Source: 2-12-FULL-60-25 sp964638165 (GTDB lineage Bacteria > Patescibacteriota > Patescibacteriia > 2-12-FULL-60-25). Taken from it: a DNA stretch of 12,992 nt. Positions 1 to 6,715 of the stretch are shown piece by piece (the stretch's first letter is position 1; every line of letters begins with the position of its first letter). Under the pieces are notes generated by a model, which was given only the letters and a program-made list of their open reading frames with translations, had not been told where the DNA came from and ran no database searches. The stretch spans positions 1 to 12,992 of the forward strand of contig CAZWYJ010000032.1 of NCBI GenBank assembly GCA_964638165.1, given 5' to 3'. A program made the position numbers and the translations under genes.

Positions 1-51
1 ATCCTGAATGTTCCCGCACAGACCAAAAGACCAACTGAAAATGTCCATTAA
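1..51 (+). CDS. Possible C-terminal tail of an upstream gene (partial)
   Basis: Frame 1 is open from the window edge to a TAA at 49-51 and reads ILNVPAQTKRPTENVH. The piece is only 16 codons, so chance cannot be excluded, and no family can be recognised. The parS sites nearby make a partitioning gene such as parB a reasonable guess for the left neighbour, but nothing in these residues shows it. Confidence 0.2.
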   Translation: MLNVPAQTKRPTENVH

Positions 52-78
52 GCCGTAAATAATTAACCGGTGTGCGAA

Positions 79-94
79 TGTTTCACGTGAAACA
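79..94. other. parS: parS centromere site 1 (ParB-binding)
   Basis: The sequence TGTTTCACGTGAAACA matches the bacterial chromosomal parS consensus exactly. The palindrome extends to 20 bp (77-96). ParB-family CTPase clamps load at such sites and spread to organise and segregate the origin region. It lies 40 bases upstream of the GIY-YIG gene start. Confidence 0.88.
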
Positions 95-133
95 TTTTGA
101 CATTTCTGTCTTAAATGGTACTGAATACGAGAT

Positions 134-388
134 ATGGCTTGTATTTACATTCTCTACTCTGCTTCGATTGATCGTTACTATATCGGGTCCACGACTGATC
201 TTGAGCGGAGATTAAAAGATCATCATCGCGGAAATACCCCATCAACGACACGTGGAAAGCCGTGGATTTGTGTTTTTTCTCAAAAGATTCCTGATCTATC
301 CGACGCCAGGGCTTTAGAAAGAAAATTGAAGAGCTATAAAAGTCGAAATATTCTGGAGAAAATTATTCGTTGCGGTTTTGTAAAATAA
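134..388 (+). CDS. Small GIY-YIG domain nuclease (YhbQ/UPF0213-like)
   Basis: An 84-residue single-domain GIY-YIG protein. The N-terminal strand carries YILYSA (about residues 5-10) and the second motif is YYIGST (about 15-20), which is the GIY-YIG pair. It is followed by LERRLKDHH, with the arginine expected for catalysis, and then by the helix with ALERKLKSYKS, whose glutamate is in the usual metal-binding position. The length fits the stand-alone YhbQ/UPF0213-type group, not the larger UvrC or homing endonucleases. Such proteins are predicted DNA endonucleases of uncertain cellular role, possibly repair or recombination. The ATG at 134 is the natural start because the domain begins four residues later; only a weak purine stretch precedes it. 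The gene sits between parS sites and ends six bases before parS site 2. Confidence 0.9.
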   Translation: MACIYILYSASIDRYYIGSTTDLERRLKDHHRGNTPSTTRGKPWICVFSQKIPDLSDARALERKLKSYKSRNILEKIIRCGFVK

Positions 389-394
389 TGAAAG

Positions 395-410
395 TGTTTC
401 ACGTGAAACG
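395..410. other. parS: parS site 2 (one mismatch), overlapping a terminator-like hairpin
   Basis: TGTTTCACGTGAAACG differs from the consensus only in the last base. It begins six bases after the stop codon of the GIY-YIG gene. In RNA the same bases can fold as a 5-6 bp stem (395-400 with 405-410, one G-U pair) around an ACGT loop, followed at once by six T residues (411-416). It could therefore also act as a weak intrinsic terminator. Confidence 0.82.
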
Positions 411-448
411 TTTTTTAGAATATTGAATTTGGAATATAGAGTCTGGAG

Positions 449-472
449 TTTAGGGTTTAGGGTTTAGGGTTT
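449..472 (+). repeat. TTTAGGG tandem repeat (about 3.4 units)
   Basis: A perfect 7-base period made of TTTAGGG units, ending in TTT. The motif is identical to the plant-type telomere unit, but here it is a short internal bacterial simple repeat; no chromosome end is implied. Confidence 0.85.
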
Positions 473-518
473 GAATCGATCTGATCTGATCGCGTTCAAG
501 TTGTTTCTTGATAAGGAA

Positions 519-534
519 TGTTTCACGTGAAACA
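519..534. other. parS: parS site 3
   Basis: An exact TGTTTCACGTGAAACA, with the palindrome extending to 22 bp (516-537). It lies in the non-coding stretch between the GIY-YIG gene and the next gene. Confidence 0.88.
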
Positions 535-581
535 TTCTAGTGCTCTGAATTCTACATTCCATATTCTATATTCTAACCAGA

Positions 582-597
582 TGTTTCACGTGAAACA
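582..597. other. parS: parS site 4
   Basis: An exact TGTTTCACGTGAAACA, 47 bases after site 3. It is followed by the AT-rich stretch 601-720, which holds no gene and no clear DnaA box that I can find. Confidence 0.88.
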
Positions 598-690
598 CCT
601 TGTCCCCATATTGAATTTTTAGCTAATTTTAGAGAAAAAATTATAAATTCTGCACAATCTGTTAACAATGTTATAGCATTTTACGACACA

Positions 691-720
691 TTAAAGAAGA
701 ATTAAAAAGTGTGGTATCAT
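691..720 (+). promoter_or_regulatory. Weak candidate promoter for the surface-protein cluster
   Basis: A TATCAT hexamer at 715-720 resembles a -10 box, with TTAAAG at 691-696 as a poor -35 box 18 bases upstream. The start codon at 731 follows so closely that the transcript would have almost no leader, which would agree with the missing ribosome-binding site. The surrounding DNA is strongly AT-rich, so a chance match is easy. Confidence 0.3.
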
Positions 721-730
721 TGACATACAA

Positions 731-1513
731 ATGCGTTCATTGCTTGCCAGGAGCCTCGTCGTGGCGTTTTTGGCCATATACCCATTGGCTCTTTTTGCGA
801 TGACAAGCACGAATTACATTATAGAATGGGATTCTTTGAATAGCGGAGGCACGGATGACAGTTCTTCCACGAACTACCTAATGGAAGATACAATAGGGGA
901 ACATGCGACCGGTTTGAGTGAGAGTGAATCGTATGATCTGACGGCCGGATACCGCATTGCGGACGGGGATACTCCCGCCTCGATTACGTTTTCGATCCGA
1001 AATGGCGCTGATACGGCGAATACGAATGTTTGTCAGCTCGGAACGCTCTCGCTCACTCAGGTGAGTTACTGTAGCTACCGTCTGCGCATCACGACGAACG
1101 CCATTACCGGATTCACGGCAACGATACAGCCGGACGATGTTTTTTCAAACGGATCTGTGCCAATGGAGGCGATTGAGAATGATATGCCATTCGTGGCCGG
1201 CGTAGAGGCGTACGGGATCGCCCAGCTTAGCGGAGCTTCGAGTGGCGGTCGAACGGGTGGTGGTGATTATACGAATCCCGTGGACGAGGCTTCTGCGGCA
1301 CAAGATGCTACACTTACGTTCGACGTTGATTCGACGCCATTGAGCTTTACGAGTGCCACGACGATCCTTTCATATACGGCTCCGTTTCATGCGTCGGTGG
1401 CACCGAGTTTGGATACGACGTCGCTCGTGATGCACGGAGCTTCGGTTGGCGCGGGGACGCTCACGGGGAATTACGCCCACACGGTGACGTATCGGGTGAC
1501 CGGCTCATTCTGA
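731..1513 (+). CDS. Secreted beta-rich surface protein, first gene of a WxL-like cluster
   Basis: A 260-residue protein. A signal peptide covers about residues 1-23 (RSLLAR then a hydrophobic core, likely cleavage after LFA). The mature start has TSTNYIIEWDSLNSGG and a second SSTNYLMEDTIGE, then a YDLTAGYR segment; such repeated TNY/TIGE/AGYR words are common at the start of CPR surface proteins. The rest is predicted beta strand rich in Ser, Thr and Gly, and it ends NYAHTVTYRVTGSF, a terminal strand pattern like that of small WxL-type or camelysin-like wall proteins, but without a WxL motif. One Cys pair (about residues 99 and 111, in NVCQLG and SYCSYR) may form a disulfide. No enzyme motif is seen. 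It lies 53 bases ahead of a DUF916-like gene on the same strand, suggesting joint expression. The function as a wall or envelope component is inferred. Confidence 0.72.
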   Translation: MRSLLARSLVVAFLAIYPLALFAMTSTNYIIEWDSLNSGGTDDSSSTNYLMEDTIGEHATGLSESESYDLTAGYRIADGDTPASITFSIRNGADTANTNVCQLGTLSLTQVSYCSYRLRITTNAITGFTATIQPDDVFSNGSVPMEAIENDMPFVAGVEAYGIAQLSGASSGGRTGGGDYTNPVDEASAAQDATLTFDVDSTPLSFTSATTILSYTAPFHASVAPSLDTTSLVMHGASVGAGTLTGNYAHTVTYRVTGSF

Positions 1514-1526
1514 CGCTTCTAGGGCT

Positions 1527-1541
1527 TGCGCGTTTTGCGCA
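1527..1541 (+). terminator. Small hairpin between the first two surface genes (weak attenuator?)
   Basis: TGCGC-GTTTT-GCGCA forms a 5-bp GC-rich stem with a five-base loop, followed by TGGCTTTTCTCTCT. The T run is interrupted and the stem short, so at most this is partial termination or processing between genes 1 and 2 of the cluster. Confidence 0.25.
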
Positions 1542-1566
1542 TGGCTTTTCTCTCTATCGAAATATC

Positions 1567-2559
1567 ATGAACGCCACTCTTTCATACTATATTCGAAATT
1601 TTATTTCCGTCTGCGCGTGTATGGCGGTGGCGTTCGTCTTTGGTTTCGACGCGCGCGCGGTCACTGTTTCTCCGGTGAGGTACGATTTTGAAATTGCGCC
1701 CGGTCGAAGTGTGCAGGACAGCGTCCGTGTGCTGAATGATACGGATCAACGGGAAACATTCACGCTCCATGCGGAAAATTTTATTGCGAATGGCGAGGAT
1801 GGAGACCAGCTCTATCTTCCGGAAGATGAGCTAACGGATCTGGCGTCTTGGATCCGTTTTGGAGAGCCGTCCGTGACTCTGGATCCCGGGGAATCTGCGG
1901 ATGTTTTGTTTACGATTGAGGCTCCGGGAGAATCCGTGCCCGGAGGGCACTATGCGACGATGTTTTTTACGCGCGGCGGAGGGGAGGAATCCGGATCCGT
2001 CATTGGTATTTCCGAACAGGTTGGCGTCCTTTTGCTCGTGCGCGTTCCCGGTCAGATCCGCGAGGAGGTTGTCATCGAATCTTTGCGCGTAAAGCCCGAT
2101 GGAATACTGAATTATCTTCCGGCGGTTTTTGAGACGCGCGTTCGGAATGTCGGTAGCGTTCACCTGTATCCGCAGGGGGCGGTCACGATCCGAAATTTTT
2201 TGGGGAATGTCGTTGCGCGCATTCCGCTGAATCCGCATCGTTCCGCCGTGCTTCCGAACAGCGTTCGTCGTATCGAGTCCGGTTGGGTGAAAACACCCGA
2301 AATTTTTCTCGGAGGATTCTTTGCGGAGCTTCGGAATGAGTGGCAGAACTTCGCCTTTGGTCGCTATACCGCATCAGTGGAAATGGCGTACGGATTCCAA
2401 CAGATGCAACTCAATGGCGAGTCCGTCTCGTTTTGGGTTTTCCCCTGGAGACTCTCGCTCGTCTTCGCGCTTTCGCTCATAGCGCTCATGAGCTTGATCT
2501 GCTTGTATAATATGGTTTTGGTTCGGACGGCGATAAAAAGGCTTCAGCGCAAGAAGTAG
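1567..2559 (+). CDS. DUF916 / WxL-interacting-protein-like membrane-anchored protein
   Basis: A 330-residue protein with an N-terminal signal peptide (about 1-31, likely cleavage after ARA). A first beta-sandwich starts VTVSPVRYDFEIAPGRS and continues with SVRVLNDTDQRETFTLHAENF, LDPGESADVLFTIEAP and PGGHYATMFFT. This is the pattern of the DUF916 / WxL peptidoglycan-binding domain, as in bacterial P-pilus-chaperone-like folds. A second beta domain (about 165-280) occupies the place of the host-binding DUF3324 domain of WxL-interacting proteins. A membrane helix (about 292-317) and the basic tail RTAIKRLQRKK close the protein, giving an outside body with a cytosolic tail. Length and architecture match Gram-positive WxLIP proteins of about 330-350 residues. 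The start at 1567 is chosen because the signal peptide follows; no Shine-Dalgarno is seen. A role binding wall polymer or the neighbouring secreted proteins is inferred. Confidence 0.75.
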   Translation: MNATLSYYIRNFISVCACMAVAFVFGFDARAVTVSPVRYDFEIAPGRSVQDSVRVLNDTDQRETFTLHAENFIANGEDGDQLYLPEDELTDLASWIRFGEPSVTLDPGESADVLFTIEAPGESVPGGHYATMFFTRGGGEESGSVIGISEQVGVLLLVRVPGQIREEVVIESLRVKPDGILNYLPAVFETRVRNVGSVHLYPQGAVTIRNFLGNVVARIPLNPHRSAVLPNSVRRIESGWVKTPEIFLGGFFAELRNEWQNFAFGRYTASVEMAYGFQQMQLNGESVSFWVFPWRLSLVFALSLIALMSLICLYNMVLVRTAIKRLQRKK

Positions 2560-2568
2560 CAATAGGTT

Positions 2569-2622
2569 CGTATGTTCGTAGGATCATCGGTCCGTATATC
2601 GAATTGCAATTAACATACGGAC
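2569..2622 (+). promoter_or_regulatory. Competing-hairpin element upstream of the Fn3 gene
   Basis: GTCCGTAT (2590-2597) can pair with ATACGGAC (2615-2622), while CGTATGTT (2569-2576) can pair with AACATACG (2612-2619), so two left arms compete for the same right arm. The loop carries the palindrome AATTGCAATT (2602-2611). This has the form of a switch or an operator cluster in the 86-base gap before the next gene. No known riboswitch is recognised. Confidence 0.35.
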
Positions 2623-2645
2623 GTACTGACCAATTTACATTTCTC

Positions 2646-5600
2646 ATGTCCATCGTCCGTCTCGTTCGTCTTCTCTCCATCGCGTGTCTCACGTTTCTCT
2701 TTTTTGGCATTGCATCATCTCGCGCCGCGATCTTGGCGTATATCAGCGATACGCTTGATAGCCAAACGATCGGAGAGGCTTCGGATCATACGCTCACATT
2801 CATTACGCCGACCGGCGTGGACGCGACAGGGGACACGATCGTAATTACATTTTCCGGATTCGATCTCTCGACTATTATCGCGGGGGATATCGCGCTCTCG
2901 CACGGCGCCGTCGGAACGGAAACAGTGGAAACGATTGCGGGAGCTCCGGGGGTTGGCGTGTGGGGTGCATCTGTTGCGGGCTCTGTGCTCACACTCTCTC
3001 CGCCAACGGACGCAGCGCTCGGCGAGGTGGTTGCGAGTACCACGGTCCGCGTCCTGATTGGAACGAATGCCGGTGGCACGAATCAAATTACGAATCCGGC
3101 GACGGCCGGTAATTACGAATTGACGATCAACGGAGGATTCAGCGATACCGGAGCCATGGGCATCGCGATCGTGGATGACTCGCAGGTGGCGATTACAGCT
3201 TCTTATCCGCCACCGTCCGGCGGTGGATCTTCCGGCGGTGGAGGGGACGGCATCCCCCCGTACATTTTTAACGTCCGCACATCCTCTACGTCTCCGACGA
3301 GCGTTGATATTCTCTGGCAGACAGATGAGGCGTCCACGTCAGCAGTGGACTTCGGTCATACGGATGCTTATGCATCCGGTACGATCAGCGACGCGTCCTT
3401 TGTGATATCCCACGTCATTCCTCTCACGGGACTCATTCCGTGTTCGACGTATGTCTACCGAGTTCGCTCCACTGATGCCGGAGGGTTTTCATCGTCAGCT
3501 TCTGGATACGCTTTTACGATGCCTTGTGATGTGACGCCACCGGTTATCTCATCTCTTCTCGCGGATCAGGTGACGGATTCGTCCGTGGTCATTCGTTGGT
3601 CCACGGATGAGCCTGCGACATCTCTCGTAGAGTACGGGATATCGGATTCGTACGGCTCCACGGCGAGCGCAGTCGGTTTTGCGACGAATCATGTTATTCC
3701 GATCGCGGGGCTGGAGCCGGGAATGACATATTTTGTTCGCGTGACATCGTCCGATGCGAGCGGAAACGTGACCGTGAGCGAAGGTATCGTCTTCACGACG
3801 CAAAGCGATCAGACGCCACCGGGGAATGTTTCACTCACGGCGATTCCCGGGAACGGATTCGTGACGCTCTTGTGGTTCAATCCTCCGGATGCGGATTTTG
3901 CAGGCGTGCGCATTGTGCGCAGTACTGCCGGGTACCCGACGCATCCCTCGGATGGGGATCTTGTTTTCGATGGGTATGCCGCCGGATTTGTTGATGAGAA
4001 TCTGACGAATGGCATAACGTATTTCTACGGAGCGTTTGCGTATGATGTGCATGGAAATTTTGCTTCCGGCGCACTGGCGAGCGCCGTGCCTCTCGCGGTA
4101 TTGCCAGACGTGCCCCCGGATATCCCGCCCGTCATCCCTCCGGAGCCCCCGGTTACTCCCCCGGAGCCCCCCGTAGTTCCTCCGGTCGTCCCGCCATCTA
4201 CGCCTCCTACTATTCCGCCGATCGTTCTTCCGGCTGAACCGACGGAGGTGGCGACATTCACCGTACAGATTTTTGGCGCAGACGGGTCACTTCCCTTGCA
4301 GGCTGATCACAGCGGATCCGTGAATGCGCTCGCCGGATCCGTTGTGACCGTGCGCGCTGTTTTCGAAGCTCCCGGAACAGCGCCCGCGCTCGTTGCCGTG
4401 ATCGTTGATGGTTGGACATATCAGCTTTCCTATCGTCCTGATCACGGATGGTATGAGGGGACGTTCATCGTGGCGCAGGAAGGGAGTCACCCCCTGACCG
4501 TTCAAGCTCTGTATGCCGATGAAGCTGTTTCGAGCATGAGTATCCCGTTGCGCGTTGTTGGGTACGGATTGGTTCTTGAACGTACGATTATCGGGCAGGC
4601 GACGCAGCCGATCGCCGGAGCCACGATTCGCCTCTATCAGCAGGTGGCCGGAAGTTGGGTTCTGTGGGATGGTGCGAGGTACGGGCAGGCGAACCCGTTG
4701 CAGACGGATGAGGAGGGGAGATACGTCTTTCTTGTTCCGCAGGGTTCGTACTATGCGGAAATTGAGCGGGAAGGCTATCTCCGTTTTGAAACAGACCCGG
4801 TATTTATTGATACGAATATTTTTCATCCGACCATCGAACTTATCCGAATTCCTTTAGTGCCGGAAGATTTTTTGCAGCAGGAAGAGGCCTCGAATGTGGC
4901 CACTATCGTGGACGCGTATGTTCGCGGGCTGGGGGAGATTATCGGATTCGAGATCAAGAAAATTCAAGAGTGGCTCGAGACGCAGGATGTTCAGGATGCG
5001 AATCAGCAGATCGTGGCTCCGGTTGCGTTGACGATTGCGCTCGCGAATGCGGCCGGGGCCGTCTCCGTTTTCCAAATTCTTACCTATCTTCAATATCTCT
5101 TCACGCAGCCATTCCTCCTTCTTTGGCGAAGGAGACGGAGGGCTTATGGGACGGTCTATCACTCGATTACGAAGCGACCGGTTGATTTAGCGATCGTTCG
5201 TTGGATTGATCAGAATACAGGATTGACGGTTCGTACCGCGGTGACGGATCGTGACGGTCGCTACTTTTTGCATACAGAGCCGGGTACGTATCGGATCGAA
5301 GTCGTGAAGGAGCGGTACGAGTTTCCATCCGCAATCCTTCGTGGACGAGAGACGGATGGGGATTTCCTTGATGTGTATTCAGGCGGAAGTGTGAATATTC
5401 GTGAAGCGTCTACGGTTGCCATGAATATTCCGCTCGATCCTGTCGTTGCCGTTGAAACGCCTCGCCGAGTTCTGTTTGCTCATTTCTTGCGTGTGACGCA
5501 GCACGGATTGGCTCTCTTTGGGGTAGGTGTGGCGCTCGTGGCATTCATGATCACGCCGTCCGTTCCCATGATGCTTTTCGTGTGTGTGCAGATCGGTGTC

Positions 5601-5920
5601 TACTCACTCTTCCGTCGTTTGGCTTTGCCGGCAAAACCGAAGGAATGGGGCATTGTCGCGGATTCGCGGACGCGTCGCCCGATCATTCGAGCCATTGTTC
5701 GGTTGTATGATCAAACATTTGATCGTCTTTTGGATACACATGTGACGGATGGTCGTGGACGGTATGGATTCCTTGTCGGAAAGAATACGTACAAGGTTGT
5801 TGTGCAGGCGAAGGGGTATAAGGATTCGAAGATCGAAAAGATTGATNNNNNNNNNNGAAATCGAAAGAGAGTGTGATTCGCGTGCCCGTTCACCTGGATC
5901 GGGAAGGGGGCGGGAAGTAG
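2646..5920 (+). CDS. Fn3 and carboxypeptidase-regulatory-like multidomain membrane protein (crossed by assembly gap)
   Basis: About 1090 residues. The ATG at 2646 is preferred over one at 2604 because it places a clean signal peptide first (SIVRLVRLLSIACL..., cleavage after SSRA at about 27). Order of parts: an N-terminal beta domain (about 28-187); a Gly-rich linker; three Fn3 domains (about 205-299, 299-389, 390-485), two with the T-DEPATS-VEYG style core; a Pro-rich linker (about 488-532, PPEPPV type); an Ig-like domain (about 534-634); carboxypeptidase-regulatory-like domain 1 (about 637-742, TDEEGRYVFLVPQGSYYAEI); a hydrophobic stretch (about 792-828) followed by five arginines; domain 2 (about 832-935, TDRDGRYFLHTEPGTYRIEV); a two-helix hairpin (about 942-992); and domain 3 (about 999 to the end, TDGRGRYGFLVGKNTYKVVV). 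Ten Ns at 5847-5856 break the frame. After them the frame reading KSKESVIRVPVHLDREGGGK and ending at TAG 5918-5920 completes domain 3 as in the other copies. Likely an envelope scaffold or adhesion protein (inference). Confidence 0.8.
5847..5856. other. Assembly gap (10 N)
   Basis: Ten Ns interrupt the third carboxypeptidase-regulatory-like domain. The coding frame before the gap joins the plausible C-terminal frame after it only if the true gap length leaves remainder 2 when divided by 3, so a real length of 10 is unlikely. The protein immediately after the gap should not be read in the frame implied by ten bases. Confidence 0.95.
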
Positions 5921-5939
5921 GGGCGGGGTTCCCCCGCCC
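5921..5939 (+). terminator. GC-rich hairpin directly after the Fn3 gene
   Basis: GGGCGGGG-TTC-CCCCGCCC forms a perfect 8-bp stem with a three-base loop, starting on the base after the stop codon. There is no T tract behind it (TTGTAGG follows), so it is not a standard intrinsic terminator, but it could stabilise the mRNA end or pause transcription. The sequence is symmetric and works on either strand. Confidence 0.4.
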
Positions 5940-5941
5940 TT

Positions 5942-5968
5942 GTAGGTAGTAGGTGGTAGGTAGTAGGT
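5942..5968 (+). repeat. GTAGGTAGTAGGT direct repeat (two copies)
   Basis: The 13-base word GTAGGTAGTAGGT occurs at 5942-5954 and again at 5956-5968, one base apart. It is a short purine-rich tandem of no known function, next to the GC-rich hairpin and the assembly gap. Confidence 0.85.
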
Positions 5969-6105
5969 CGAAATGCATCTTGATAACACCTTTGTAGAAA
6001 TCAACAATTTTCCGCGCCCCACGAACGCCCCTCCCTTTTCCCGACCGGCCCGCCCGCCTCTGTTCAACGTCCATCCCGTAGAAAGCGACCCACCCCTGCC
6101 TACAT

Positions 6106-6308
6106 CCAAACCCACCCCCGGCCCCTCCCTGCTTGCGCATGGAGGGGAGCTTGCTATGAAAGGTAGTGCATATATAAAAAATCTCCCCTCTCTGGAAGAG
6201 AGGGGTCGGGGGTGAGTAGAGAAGGGTTAGGCCCGCCGCCCGCCACGCAAGCCGAGTCCGCCTGCCTGCGGTAGGCAGGCGAGGCGTTGCGGGCAGGGGT
6301 GGGTTTGG
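6106..6308. repeat. MITE-like non-coding element with 13-bp perfect inverted ends and three internal hairpins
   Basis: The left end CCAAACCCACCCC (6106-6118) is the exact reverse complement of GGGGTGGGTTTGG (6296-6308). Inside are three hairpins: CCCCTCC with GGAGGGG (6122-6147), CCCCTCTCT with AGAGAGGGG around a three-base loop (6185-6205), and CGCCTGCCT with AGGCAGGCG around GCGGT (6259-6281, extendable imperfectly to about 6238-6294). A further inverted pair CCTGCCTAC (6095-6103) and GTAGGCAGG (6271-6279) links the left outside to the third hairpin. I see no gene inside and no clear target-site duplication. GC-rich dispersed repeats of this style are common in CPR intergenic DNA; calling it mobile is inference. 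Confidence 0.55.
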
Positions 6309-6369
6309 GCAAAGGGGAGAGCTGGAGCGGGTTACTCACATGATATCCACAGGTGTTTTTTACCTTCGC

Positions 6370-6397
6370 AAAGCCAAGAAAACGGCTTTTTCTTTTT
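6370..6397 (+). terminator. Candidate intrinsic terminator
   Basis: AAAGCC (6370-6375) pairs with GGCTTT (6384-6389) over an eight-base loop and is followed by TTCTTTTTC. The stem is short but the T-rich tail is good. It would stop + strand transcription arriving from the Fn3 gene about 450 bases upstream, separating it from the giant gene. Confidence 0.45.
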
Positions 6398-6487
6398 CTC
6401 TATATACTTATTGTAGACGGTAGGCGGTTAGGCAAAGCGGTCGGTCAACCGTTATGCCTGCCAATTCTTGTTTGGGCTGCTACTCAC

Positions 6488-6525
6488 AGGTCGCGTAGAA
6501 CGCGACAGGTCGCGTAGAACGCGAC
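6488..6525. repeat. Two adjacent GTCGCG-TAGAA-CGCGAC hairpin repeats
   Basis: The 19-base unit AGGTCGCGTAGAACGCGAC occurs at 6488-6506 and again at 6507-6525 without a spacer. Each unit contains a perfect 6-bp stem GTCGCG/CGCGAC with the loop TAGAA. A third copy lies at 6652-6668. The form resembles REP-type palindromic repeats; no transposase gene is in the window. Confidence 0.8.
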
Positions 6526-6651
6526 AGGGTAGAAATGGTCTCAGCCTAAGCGACAACCTTTCCGTCGCGCACTCGCCGCTCATCAAGAGGGCAGACGCAA
6601 AATTTCCCAGAAATTCATATAGAACTTTATGTTTTATACGAACCGTATCGT

Positions 6652-6668
6652 GTCGCGTAGAACGTGAC
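6652..6668. repeat. Third GTCGCG-TAGAA hairpin repeat (one base changed)
   Basis: GTCGCGTAGAACGTGAC differs from the two tandem copies by one base (C to T) in the right stem. This keeps a G-U pair in + strand RNA but gives a mismatch in DNA. Confidence 0.75.
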
Positions 6669-6715
6669 GGCTCGCATGAGGCGAATACCGATTTTTTCGG
6701 CGATATGGCTAAGGG

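Larger units (their letters stand above)
414..578. repeat. Imperfect inverted repeat, arms about 34 bases
   Basis: The left arm (about 414-447, beginning TTAGAATATTGAATTTGGAA) and the reverse complement of the right arm (about 543-576, beginning TTAGAATATAGAATATGGAA) agree at roughly four of five positions. The arms enclose the TTTAGGG tandem and parS site 3, and parS sites 2 and 4 lie just outside. Nothing encoded is visible inside. It may be a degraded small mobile repeat or a structural element of the segregation region. Confidence 0.5.

Noticed and set aside
449..472. TTTAGGG array as a true telomere or eukaryotic contamination
   Set aside because: Only about 3.4 units, internal, and flanked by bacterial parS sites and a bacterial GIY-YIG gene.
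731..1513. Recoded UGA (Gly) as in Gracilibacteria/Absconditabacteria
   Set aside because: The TGA at 1511-1513 ends a protein with a sensible terminal strand, and no in-frame TGA interrupts any gene, so the standard code fits.
5604..6140. Frames spanning the N gap and the GC-rich intergenic region, on both strands
   Set aside because: They run through Ns and hairpin repeats, with low-complexity Gly/Arg/Pro translation. No homology-like features.
6342..6351. Single DnaA-box-like ATATCCACA
   Set aside because: One isolated 8-of-9 match without neighbours or an adjacent unwinding region; expected by chance, so no origin is called.
6488..6668. CRISPR array from the GTCGCG-TAGAA repeats
   Set aside because: Two copies are directly adjacent with no spacer and the third is 126 bases away. 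There is no regular spacing and no cas gene.
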